Source of the DNA: Danio rerio
Taxonomy: Eukaryota > Chordata > Actinopteri > Cypriniformes > Danionidae
Length of the DNA stretch: 64,000 nt
Direction of reading: 5' to 3'
Assembly (NCBI RefSeq): GCF_049306965.1
Contig: NC_133181.1
Coordinates: 54,953,001 to 55,017,000, forward strand
Below are positions 10,044-23,725 of this stretch, one piece after another. A program made the translations under genes and the position numbers. Position 1 is the stretch's first letter; every line of letters begins with the position of its first letter. The notes beneath the pieces are model-generated. The model saw only the letters and a list, made by a program, of their open reading frames with translations. It ran no database searches and was not told the DNA's origin.

Positions 10044-11219
10044 GTTAACACTGTAACGATCAAAGTTACTGTAAACATTACCTGCTGTATGCTTAAAATG
10101 TTACAGTATCAACATAACGCTGTCATTAAATTGGTAATGTATAAACGAAACAAAAAGTTACCCTATAGAATCGTGTTGGTGGAAAAACCCGGAAAGTAAA
10201 GGCTGAAGGAAGAGCTTTAGTGATCGGCTGTTTAAAGTTAGCAGTTACTGTATTTAACAACGAGCTAGAGACCTATACTAGATAACCAGTCCGTCCTCCT
10301 CCTAGAACATGCTAGAAATTCTCTTCTCCGCCTTTCACACACACGCTAGTCGGGATGAGCACCACGTTTTACCGGCTGTGTGTCTAATGAAACGGGCGGT
10401 ATTAAATTTCAGTTTCAGTTTTCGGGACTGAAGCGGCTGTCGAGCCTCGGAGCTGCTATTTGAAGAACGGGACGGATGGTTGTAACCCAATCCAGTGTTG
10501 CCAAATCGTGGTAGAGAAGAAATTAGTTGGTCTGATATAAACTTAAGAACGTTGCTTATAATAATTAAGTGGACATGGCAACACTGACCCAGCGCTAAAC
10601 GAATGTTAGCTTCCCTCTACGGAAAGCCGTTGGTTGCCAGATGTTGCTGAAACCCGAAGCGTTCATTATATTAATACTGTAGTTTACGAAGCTTGGGAGT
10701 TCGTGGAAATTTGTGTAAAAAAAGTGTAAAATATGTATATATGAATAACAATAGTAGTAGAAAAAATATATTTTAATAACAAACAAAAATACTAATACAT
10801 TATTGTATTGCTAAGAATTATAAATGAACACATTGTATTGATAAAAACCTAAAAAGTAATACAATAATTATAATTATATAATAACTAATATAAAAAAGTG
10901 ATTAAAACAAAAAATATTAATATTGATTATCTTAAATTGGTTAGAAATATTAATACAAATTGATTAAATCATTGAAATATTTACTATTTTTAAAAGAGAC
11001 ATGTAATATTTTTGAACACAACTACTATAATATTAAAGTATACAAAACTACAAAAACTATATTATTTTTAAGACGTAATCAAATGTCCTACTTTATTTCC
11101 CACGCAATGCCATCCTCTTATATTGAAGTGTCCTTCGCCGCTTTCCGTAGTCAGGCCTCACATAAACGCCTTCCTCATTGAGTCACCGGACGTGCGCGCT
11201 GAAGGTCGCGAATTGAACG
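10044..11219. promoter_or_regulatory. Head-to-head promoter interval of tomm34 and cox6c
   Basis: The tomm34 ATG (10043, minus) and the end of the likely cox6c first exon (11219, plus) are 1.18 kb apart. GC-richer, CpG-bearing patches lie next to each gene (10300-10480 and 11125-11215), with an AT-rich block at 10700-11050 between them. ETS-like CCGGAA occurs at 10189-10194. A small inverted pair (CAGTGTTGCCA near 10493 and GGCAACACTG near 10577) flanks about 90 bp. No clear TATA box is seen at either gene. Two separate promoters are as likely as one bidirectional one. Confidence 0.55.
11150..11219 (+). other. cox6c: Probable untranslated first exon of cox6c
   Basis: A strong donor (ACG|GTAAAT, exon end 11219) follows a CpG-rich stretch, and the next acceptor TTTCAG|AG at 11824-11825 opens the coding exon. 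The left boundary (transcription start) is a guess. Confidence 0.5.
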
Positions 11220-11834
11220 GTAAATATCGTGCTGATATTCCTTTATATCAAATCTTCTGTAATTAATATTGTGTAGAGTGTAAGACTGCGCCTGTTTAAT
11301 GTTGTAACGCTTTATTTATTATCGGTATTCAAATAAACGTGCCTCGTTTTGGAGTGCAGCTAGTCTTTACGGCTGGCTAGCATTAACGTTAGCCGTTTGT
11401 GTTTCTCAGAAGGCACTAACACACTAACATGAATAAAAAATATCATAATTAAAATAAATCAATTTGTTTGTTTTTGATAGAGCTGTATCACGTGTTTAGG
11501 AGTAAAATTAAATAATAAAATACGACCTTGACCTCTTGGACGCACAGCAGTGTAACTGGTTATTAAACAATAATATTAATATAGCTGAATATTACATATT
11601 GGTGTCTGTTTTTATTATTTATGTCGCAGAAAACAAGCTAGAGTATCAATGGGTAGTTCTTTTAAATATCAATAAGACGTCCACCCATTCGTGATGGTCA
11701 GATTAGCACGTAGCAGTTCATAAGTAACGTTACAGCTCTAATAACGTGTTAATGCAGTTTAGGGTTGCCAAATTGACCACCAATATTTGAAATGTATTTT
11801 AATGAATGTCTTTTCTCTTTTTCAGAGTTCGACA

Positions 11835-15372
<3,538 letters not shown>

Positions 15373-15386
15373 AGCAGCAAACTCAT

Positions 15387-17147
15387 GTAAGTGGAGCTTC
15401 AAATGCACATCAGTTCTGTATGGAATATTTAGCATGTGTCACTTTTGTAATTTATATGCGCATACAGTGGGGTATATGCACGTGGACCTTTAATTTCAGC
15501 CAGCCTCAGTGCTTCCAGTGATCTGTCTTTCCATTGTAAAATTGCAACGTTTTAGGTCTGATTTCTTTAAAAATCAGTGATCTTCACTGCCTGTTAGATA
15601 TACGCTATGAAGCTGGTCTCAGACTGGACTAGAAGCACAGCATTAAATTAGATTTCCCCCCGCCATGTCTTTAAACTATGACAGTTTATTTTACTCCAGT
15701 ATTTTCAATGGAGTTTCTGTGCTTACCTGCTGCTTCTGACGGCGCTAGAGGTGGCATGGTTTTTCATCGTGTTTTAGGCTTGAACAACTAAATGAATGCT
15801 GAAGTCTGTTTAACTGATTGTATTTTAATTGCATTACAACATTAATGCTGTAAAAGGAACCGTATGAAACTTAAAATAGTCACATTAAGCTTTCATTAGA
15901 AGTTGATAATTGGTTTAAAAACACTAGCTGTGCATGAGCCCATTCAGTTGTCATCTCTTAGTGCCCAACTATGTTAATCGTTTTGACTAAAACTAAAATA
16001 ATGCCATTTTCGTTTTCACCTGCTACTTTTTTTTTTTTTTTTTTTTTAGCTCTTAGTCCATTTTAACTATGTATAAAAGCATTTAGGCTTTCCTGTAAAA
16101 TATAATGATGATAAATGAAGAACTTGTGGTGGGTTATTCGGGATGTGGTTTTCTGTCACTACTTGTTTAGCCTGCATTAATACATTCAGTGTAAGCTGCA
16201 ACACAACATAAATTGTAAATGGTAATTTGTGTGTTTAATCCTTTATATCACTGCATTAGATTGTTTGAAAAACAAAAATCAAGAAATAGATTCAGTCTTT
16301 TGTCTTGAGTTGGTTACAAACAGGCAAATAACACATAGGTACTGGGAAAACAGTTTATAGTTTAGATATAACCCCTGATGTTTATGATAGATAAAAATCA
16401 CCGTCATATGCATTTAACTTGACGCTCAATGAAAGTTGTAGGCAGCAGTTACATTATTTAACCAATAGGTGGAGACAACCAGCCATCAAAAATATGCCAC
16501 TGAATAATTCTTCAGAAATGATGCATCTAGCAATGAAACATGAAGTTTTATAAATGAATAACTGAATCATTATTAAAAATGAGACTAAAACAATAGGAGT
16601 AATAGTGAACTGTTCAAAGTACAGAATATTTTAGTTTATTTTCTCCAGCTGATTATTTCTTTTTTCTTTGATAAAATTAAAGCTTCTAAGTTCTGTTTGT
16701 TAAAACCAAAGCTGTCTTGCAGTGCTGTTTTGGTAATAAATGGAAAGCAAATTACATTTGTCTCCTTCCCTTTTTGGCTGATCTGAAAAATGGTCATATC
16801 GGTGACTAAACCATAATGTAGTCCGAACCGTGAAATTTGTGATCAATTACACCACTAGTTTTAACCATATTCCTATCATATCTAGTGGATTTAAAATACT
16901 TATTCTGGATTTTTTAGTGCTCCGTTTCAATTCAAAGGTGTTTATTTTAATTGAACTTCCAGAAATCTCAATTCAGTATCTCTTCCAAACCATTCATTTT
17001 TATTGAAAGGAAATTAGTACATAATATTAATTACAGAAAACACGTCATACATTGGTGATGCTAATCTGTAAGAGTATATCTGTTTTGATCTGTTCACCAA
17101 TGTTGATTTGCTTGATGTAAAACCACCTTCTTTTCTTTTTCTTCCAG
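15387..17147 (+). other. cox6c: cox6c 3'-UTR intron
   Basis: Intron between the stop-codon exon (donor CTCAT|GTAAGT) and the final untranslated exon. It contains a poly-T tract at about 16028-16047 and otherwise unique AT-rich sequence. No coding feature. Confidence 0.55.
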
Positions 17148-17270
17148 GTTCTGTGCCCACTGCATTCCTGGTCGACAACTGAATCTTTATAAGATTATTG
17201 GAAATGAACATTGATGTCTGATGTTCTCATTAATGTAAAAAATAAACTATTGACAACCCTCATGCTGTAG
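17148..17270 (+). other. cox6c: cox6c terminal untranslated exon and poly(A) signal
   Basis: Acceptor TTTTTCTTCCAG|GTTCTG gives an exon start at 17148. AATAAA lies at 17241-17246, so the transcript should end near 17260-17275. Confidence 0.75.
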
Positions 17271-17451
17271 TGAATTATTGGCTCTTGTATGTGAATTAAA
17301 TGCTGAAATCTTGTGCAGTAGTTTATGTATATTAAAGTTGGAAAATTACATCATTGGAAAATTTATTTTAATCCCAAACTCCTAATTCTGTCCAGATATC
17401 TGTTGTTCCAATACATTTTTGTGTGAAGTAATGGATTTTACTCCTTAGAGG

Positions 17452-17492
<41 letters not shown>
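17452..17492 (+). repeat. (TTA)n microsatellite
   Basis: Uninterrupted TTA/ATT repeat of about 13 units in the cox6c-zc3h10 intergenic DNA. The rest of 17280-17850 is AT-rich with no feature. Confidence 0.95.
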
Positions 17493-17493
<1 letters not shown>

Positions 17494-17859
17494 CATTTAT
17501 TGTTAAGGATCAGATATTTAATTTTTTAAAGCAGCATAAAAGGATGTTTATTGTATCTCTTCAAGTGAAAACAGACATGCCAACTTTTTCTGAGAATGAA
17601 ATCTTGTACTGTACTGTTTCTGAGTATACTAGATGTTTCTAATGTATGTTCAGTGTCAATAAGAGCACATGTAAACAAATAACACATTATTATTAACATT
17701 TCCTTCGCAACATCCCGTTTTTTTACCATAATTTTTAGAAAAATACGGATGTACCATGTCACATCCATGTACTAGCAACATCTCTATTTTGTTGCACGTT
17801 TACCCTGACTTGAGGACTTTTATTTTGACGTTCATTTTCCCCGTGAAGTGCTGCACCGG

Positions 17860-18004
17860 TAGTGCTTCGAAAAAGAAAAGGGGTCATTCATAGAGCAACT
17901 TGTGCTATAATGTTAGCACTCGCACTGTTGACACATGCTCCGTTTAGCTAGTAATGTTGTTCAGTTTATTCAACTTCGTTGGTTCGACCGGGTTTGTGGA
18001 GCGG
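17860..18004 (+). other. zc3h10: Probable untranslated first exon and promoter of zc3h10
   Basis: A moderately GC-rich patch ends in a consensus donor (GAGCGG|GTAAGT, exon end 18004). The next strong acceptor on this strand before the zc3h10 start codon is CGTCCACAG at 23571-23579, giving a 146-nt 5' UTR stretch before the ATG at 23726. The transcription start is not determinable. The assignment to zc3h10 is inferred from position and splice-site quality. Confidence 0.5.
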
Positions 18005-18864
18005 GTAAGTTATTAATGGTAATGGTTTAGCTTCGCGTCTTTGTGTCTTGTCTAACGTTACCCGCGTTATCCGGGCCTTTGTGCCTGGAAGTAGACTGCG
18101 TGTTTTAACATTACTTCATTAGCTGAGTGTGGATATACTGCAAACTTAACGAAATAATGTCACCAACAATGTTTGTTTACTTATCGGACAACACACTTGG
18201 TTGTTCATTCACATTGAGTATATGCCGCAATGTGCTGTTGAAGTATTTGGCGCCTCATAGATTTGACATGACAACACACTGCTAGTAAACAAACAGTCAC
18301 AATGGTTGTTTATAAAGATATACACGTTTAATATATCAGGTACGACAAGAGGTTGGGGGAAAACATTAAAATAAAATGTAGTTATTAAAATTATTACATA
18401 CTATATTGATATTATATGTACACACTGCTACAGCTAAGTATATTTGAATTTATTTGGCTATAATAACAAAGGATTGCCAGTCTTTCTCGGTTTACTGCAA
18501 TCATTAGGTATGGATTCGAGTTGAATGCTAATATCTTATTTGTTCTATAAAAGGCTGTTGTTTCTCCCAATTTCTAAAAAAACAAACAAACAAATTTTTA
18601 GCTTATTGTGAGTCATTTCAAGTGTTTTTTTTTTTTTTGAGAATAGCCAACATTTTTTTAAGGTCAATAAAAACGGGGTTATTGATTTTTTTTTTTTTTT
18701 ATTCAATTCAATTCATCTTTATTTCTAGAGCTTTTTTTTACAATGCAGATTGTGTCAAAGTAGCTTCACATAGAAGATTATAGTGAATTGAAACAGTGTC
18801 AGTTCACCAAAATTAAATAAAAAATACCAAATATTGATTTATTAACTCCTTTAAAGTTCAATAT

Positions 18865-19244
18865 AGGGCGAGGCAGTGGCGCAGTAGGTAGTGCTGTCGC
18901 CTCACAGCAAGAAGATCGCTGGTTCGAACCTCGGCTCAGTTGGCGTTTCTGTGTGGAGTTTGCATGTTCTCCCTGCCTTCGGGTGGGTTTTCTCCGGGTG
19001 CTCCGGTTTCCCCCACAGTCCAAAGACATGCGGTACAGGTGAATTGGGTAGGCTAAATTGTCTGAAGTGTATGATTGTGTGTGTGTGTGTGTGTGTGAGA
19101 ATGTGTGTGTGGATGTTTCCCAGAGATGGGTTGCGGTTGGAAGGCCATCCGCTGCATAAAAACTTGCTGGGCAAGTTGGCGGTTCATTCCGCTGTGGCGA
19201 CCCCGGGTTACTAAAGGGACTAAGCCGACAAGAAAATGAATGAA
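18865..19244 (+). mobile_element. DANA SINE
   Basis: Full-length copy in the putative zc3h10 first intron: GGCGAGGCAGTGGCGCAGTA head, GGTTCGAACC B box, typical body, GACTAAGCCGACAAGAAAAT end. It is expanded by an internal (GT)n run at 19076-19098. Intron sequence to its left (18005-18860) holds only poly-T tracts and a short repeat-like block at 18705-18800. Confidence 0.93.
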
Positions 19245-19551
19245 GTTCAATTTACAAGTATCTTGCAAAATGCATTTGGAATAGGATTGTGGGAAATTAT
19301 TAACATTTACAATAACAAGTGTTTAGTGTTTTGGTGCTGCGTTGTTATCCTTAAAAGTTGTTATCCTTAAGATCCTTATCCTTTAATATATTCTCAAATA
19401 ATTCTTCTTCTGTTTATTTCTGACTAGGTTTTTTTATTATTAATTTGGAAGCTATTGATCCTTTTCACAAGACAGTTTAATGATCATCAGCATCTTAAAT
19501 CTTTGAACTTTTTAATACAAAAAAAGTATGAACATTTATATATATTATATC

Positions 19552-19970
19552 TAGGCATGGGATGATAACCGTTTTCAAAGTATACCGCAGTTTGAAAAAG
19601 TTAAGGTTTCAAAAGTTTCTGCAATGCCGTTCCTAAGGTATGTGTAAGACTTTTTATTTACATTTTTTGTTTGATTTTAGGACAACAGTATCTCCAGCAG
19701 AAAAGATGCTGTTTTCATTTGTACAAAAACTGAAACAAAAGACGGAAGAAGTCAATAATTTTTGTAGCCTGACACATTTACTGTTCCAAAATATTATAAA
19801 GGTTTCTCAAAATAAATTATAGTGTGTTCAAAAGGAAAAAAAGTTTTATTTTTTTTTACCCAGGCATTTAAAAAGACAATATTTTACAACAGTAATCACT
19901 ATACTGTGAAAACGTGATATGATTATCCAAGGTAATCATATGGTCAGAATCTTATACCGGCCCATGCCTA
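19552..19970. mobile_element. hAT MITE with exact ATTATATC target duplication
   Basis: Ends TAGGCATGGG and CCCATGCCTA are perfect inverses, with further imperfect pairing inside. ATTATATC flanks both sides (19544-19551 and 19971-19978). 419 bp, no transposase. The terminal sequence is of the common TAGGNNTGGG hAT (Charlie-like) type. Confidence 0.85.
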
Positions 19971-19999
19971 ATTATATCAGGCTGGTGTCCTGCTGAGTA

Positions 20000-22317
20000 T
20001 GGCTGTTTCTCAATGTGTGTTCTTCAGTGATCTTGTGTTCTCGTGTAAGTCATAATCAACTGCCAAAGTTCAGTTCTAATAGGGTATATGCCTATCTAGT
20101 GTTTTTCCCATATTGATGAACTTCCGGTGACCTGTTATTGTGAACTTTCTTCCATTTTATACGGCTCCTTTCACAGCATTAATGTTGTAATGTCATTGAA
20201 ATACATTCAGTTAAATAAACTTTGGCATTCATTTAGTTGCTCAAGCGCAAAACGAGACAAAGTCGTTTATTCGCACGCGCCTGTCAGAATCGGCAGGCTA
20301 GCGCAGAAGCTCCATTGAATATACTGGGGTAAAATAAATGCTCATATTATAAAGACATGGCGGGGTAAAATGTCATTTAATGCAGTGCTTCTTGTACAAT
20401 CTGAGACCCACTTTATGTCAGATATTACTTAGCTAGTGGAGATCGCTGATTTTAAAGATGACAGACCTTAAACGCGCCAGTTTTTGCATTGGCATACAAT
20501 TCGCCTGAAACGCTTAACCCAGGTTACTGGCAAATTGAAAGTCCTATTAGCATGCTTCGCCATATACCCTATACTCAAGACTGTAAAACAGAGGACGCGA
20601 GAAAGTTCCCGGCTGTGTTTTTGACATCGAGGATGCGTCGATGCATACTTGAGTGCAAAACTCGCTCGAGAAGTCCAAGAAGTCATTGCGGTTGAATAAG
20701 GAGGTGGGAAGCGCAGCAGTTCATATAAATTTATTAATTAAGTACGGAGATATAACTTATTTATCTCAGGAGTGTTCCTAAATGAAACAATGAAAGTAAA
20801 CGTTACAATGAAAATCTTGATAAAGGCACAAACCCATTAAGGGTGTTGATTTTGCTAAAATTAGTATTTAAATTAGTTTTATTTGTATTATGCAACATAT
20901 ATTTGTAGGGTCTTTGTGCAGAGTATATATACTGAAAAGCGGGGAAAACAATAAATCATTGTACGAATGCTGTAATGTTTACATAATTTCTTGGTAAAAA
21001 CGCGTGGAGGTCACGTGACCATCAGGAAAAACCAGGGAAGAGCGCAGCATCTCATTTCTCTAAGGACACATTCTCTGTTCTCCTGGGGCCTCATGTACGA
21101 AGACTTGCGTGGAAATCTTACTAAAACATTGCGTCCGCACGAAGCTGTAAATGTGCGTACGCAGAAAAAAATTCAGATGTATGAAACACTGCGTACGCCG
21201 AATCTCACGCATATTCTTTTGTACATCTGAATGAACGTGAAACTGAGCGCAACATGCACGAGCACAAAACCCCTCCCTGCCTCCTCCCCCGTATGAATAT
21301 GCTAATGACTATGCTAATGGCAAAACCCAACGAAAAAGCAATGGCAAAATCAAGCAAAAAGAGAAACTTTGAACAGAATGTGAAATGGAGGTGCTGCTTT
21401 CGGAGGTAGACCGGAGAAAAGCGGTGTTATTTGCAAGTTTGTTCTCCGGAATTAACAACAAAAGAAAAAAATAGAGTGGGAGTTTAGCTGATACGGTTAA
21501 CACAGTTGGGTCTGAACATCGCACTGAGTGCATTTAAAAAAGAAATAGTGTGGTTTATAACTGAAAAATGTTGCAGTACCCTAAGCGGTCTCAGTGGCGC
21601 ACCTCATAAGAAGCATGAGATCATGTACAGACATATTCGAGCGTCAACTCGGCTCGAATCCAGCGTCTGATAAATTCTTTATTCTTTTTTCCCCCGCTAC
21701 ATATCAGATTTTGCCCACTGTTTATCAAGAGAAAGACAAGTAGGAATCATCAATAAGTTTGTGCATCATATTTTATTTGCACATTTATTGAATGGAAATG
21801 TTTCTGATTCACGCATGCAAATTCATCTTCAGATAGTGTCTTTATAGCAATGTGTGTGCGGTAGATTGCTCAGATTACATTGCGACTGCTGCAATTTGCG
21901 CTTTAATGTTTAGCTGGTCAACTGTATGGTATGGAAATCTTACATACCTACTATATGAACCCGTCTCATACAGCTGCCATTGCAAGGCTCAGACACTTTG
22001 TAGAGAAGAATTTAACACAACTGCCTCTAGGAGTCGCCAATGGAAATAAAACAGACACGCACAAAAAATGTGCGTACGCCAGCCAGAAAGCTGCCGTGAA
22101 CCTGCGCACATTCCCACGTTCAGTTCATTGTTAGTAAATCCAAACATGAGCGATTCTGAGCGTGAAACCTGGCGTACGCAAAGTTTTTGTGCGTACGCAG
22201 CGTTGATACATGAGGCCCCTGGTCTCCTGACTTCGTTCTTTCGAGGTAACTTGGAAAGACCCTTCTTCACAAGAACGTAAGTCCATTCTGTGCGTTCTTG
22301 GAATTGAGAAACAGCCA
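20000..22317. mobile_element. 2.3-kb inverted-repeat element (TGGCTGTTTCTCAAT ends)
   Basis: TGGCTGTTTCTCAAT at 20000 and its exact inverse ATTGAGAAACAGCCA at 22303-22317 define the element. It is inserted in the MITE at 19979-22732 and itself carries a Harbinger-type element (21085-22219). No transposase of its own is recognisable in 20000-21084. Confidence 0.65.
21085..22219. mobile_element. PIF/Harbinger-type element with a Myb-like remnant
   Basis: Ends are GGGGCCTCATGTACGAAG and the inverse-type TTGATACATGAGGCCCC. Internal TGCGTACGC motifs cluster at both ends. On the plus strand at about 21341-21535 two frames together read like the Myb/SANT-like second protein of Harbinger elements: MAKSSKKRNFEQ in one frame, then EVLLSEVDRRKAVLFAS and GINNKRKKIEWESLADTVN in another, so the gene is frameshifted. 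The DDE transposase is not recognisable. Non-functional copy. Confidence 0.7.
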
Positions 22318-22371
22318 ATAGCTTCTTGCTTCAACACACCTGCCAGGAAGTTTCTAGTAAATCTAATAAAG

Positions 22372-22672
22372 CTGCAGTCACACTGGGCTTTTCCTTCCAT
22401 AGACTTCCATTCATACGCACGTGAATGCGTCAGACCGGAAACGCGGGGTCATGCAACAAGTTCCGCAGGTTGCTGCGGTGCAAAGTTAAAGCTTGGTGAA
22501 CTCTGACCTGCGAAATCCCATCACTTGACTACGTGAGACCAACCGAGGACCAAAACATGACCTCTCTGTACAGAAATTTAAAACATTGAGCAATCGCTCG
22601 CTTTTAAAAATGTCTAATAAGCTTGTTTAATCCCGCCCCTTTTCGCATGCTCAAACTTTAATATGACCGCAG
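22372..22672 (+). mobile_element. hAT-like non-autonomous element (copy A)
   Basis: Ends CTGCAGTCACACTGGG and ATATGACCGCAG are imperfect inverses. The interior shares AATGCGTCAGACCGGAAACG, GCTTGGTGAACTCT and CATGACCTCTCTGTAC with copy B (27569-27907). It interrupts the MITE at 19979-22732. No clear target duplication is left. Confidence 0.65.
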
Positions 22673-22732
22673 TTTAAGAGCTTGATTGGCTGCTTCAGGT
22701 GTGTTTGATTGGGGTTGGAGCTAAACTCTCCA

Positions 22733-22990
22733 TGGCTGCGTCCGCAACTGCCTACAACTCAGTAGGTACTGCATTTGAATTTAAACGTACTTCTCGGCCG
22801 TTAAAAAAAGTATGTTCTGTACAGTATGAATGTAAAAAATATGATTAAAATTCGGACATACTACATCCGCCATTTTGTCATGGTCACGTGACCTTCCTGC
22901 GTCAGTTGCGTCGCTTCATTCCCATTCATGAATTCTCTCACGGGGCATCATGGGATATAGCAGCATGCGTGGGATGTGAAAAGGATTCAT
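22733..22990. mobile_element. Probable DNA-element fragment
   Basis: GGCTGCGTCCGCAACTGCCT, ACTTCTCGGCCGTTA, CGGACATACTACATCCGCCA and TTTTGTCATGGTCACGTGAC form a phrase I know from a dispersed fish repeat. Its right end cannot be placed. Low-confidence family call. Confidence 0.35.
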
Positions 22991-23170
22991 TGTTAATTGT
23001 GTTTTTCATTGATAGTAAAAACAATTGTGATAGTTTTTTACTAAACTAATAAATTAAGTATAATTGCAAAAAGTTAAAGCTGTTTTACTCTATTGTTTGG
23101 ATGTTTCAAAAGGAGATGCACAAAATTATGTCTATAATCCAATTTTAAAATTTATTAATAAACATTTTAG

Positions 23171-23520
23171 GGGGCATGGTGGCTTAGTCGTTAGCACTGT
23201 CGCCGTATAGCAAGAAGCTCGCTGGTTCGAGTCACGGCTGGATCAGTTGACATTTCTGTGTGGAGTTTGCATGTTCTCCCCATTTTTGTGTGGATTTCCT
23301 CTGGGTGCTCCGGTTTCCCTCACAGTCCAAAGACATGCGGCATAGGTGAATTGGGCAAAAATTGCCTGTAGTGTATTAGTGTGTGCATGGGTGTTTCCCA
23401 GTACTGGGTTGCAGCTGGAAGGGCATCCACTGTGTAAAACTTATGCTGGATAAGTCAGCATTTCATTTCACTGTGGATCTCTAATAAATAAAGAACTAAG
23501 CTGAAGGAAAATGAATGAAA
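23171..23520 (+). mobile_element. DANA SINE
   Basis: Complete but more diverged copy: GGGGGCATGGTGGCTTAGTC head, GGTTCGAGTC B box, AGTCCAAAGACATGCGGCAT body, GAAGGAAAATGAATGAAA end. It ends about 60 bp upstream of the acceptor of the zc3h10 coding exon. Confidence 0.9.
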
Positions 23521-23725
23521 AATAAACATTTTCTTTTCTCAAGTTTTAATCTATAAATGTGTCTGTGTTCCGTCCACAGGTGTGCGAGTGGAGCTGTGAT
23601 CTGCGCTCTTCTACAGTCTGAGCTTCTCCTCCTCCTCCTTTGACTGTAACTCTGAACACTTGTAGACCTCCATCTCTCTGTCACCCACATGAGCGCATCG
23701 TTCTCCTCCCGCCGGGCCGAGCGCC

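Larger units (their letters stand above)
19979..22732 (+). mobile_element. hAT MITE (CAGGGGTGTC family) broken into three pieces by insertions
   Basis: Pieces of one MITE appear in order: GGCTGGTGTCCTGCTGAG at 19980-19997, TTGCTTCAACACACCTGCC through about 22371, and CTTCAGGTGTGTTTGATTGG through CTAAACTCTCCA to 22732. The gaps are filled by the elements at 20000-22317 and 22372-22672. Both outer ends of the MITE are lost. Compare the near-complete copy at 54545-54737. Confidence 0.65.

Noticed and set aside
22131-22400. Overlapping open frames on both strands at 21852-22400
   Set aside because: They lie across the ends of the Harbinger and neighbouring elements, show no domain, and cross element boundaries.
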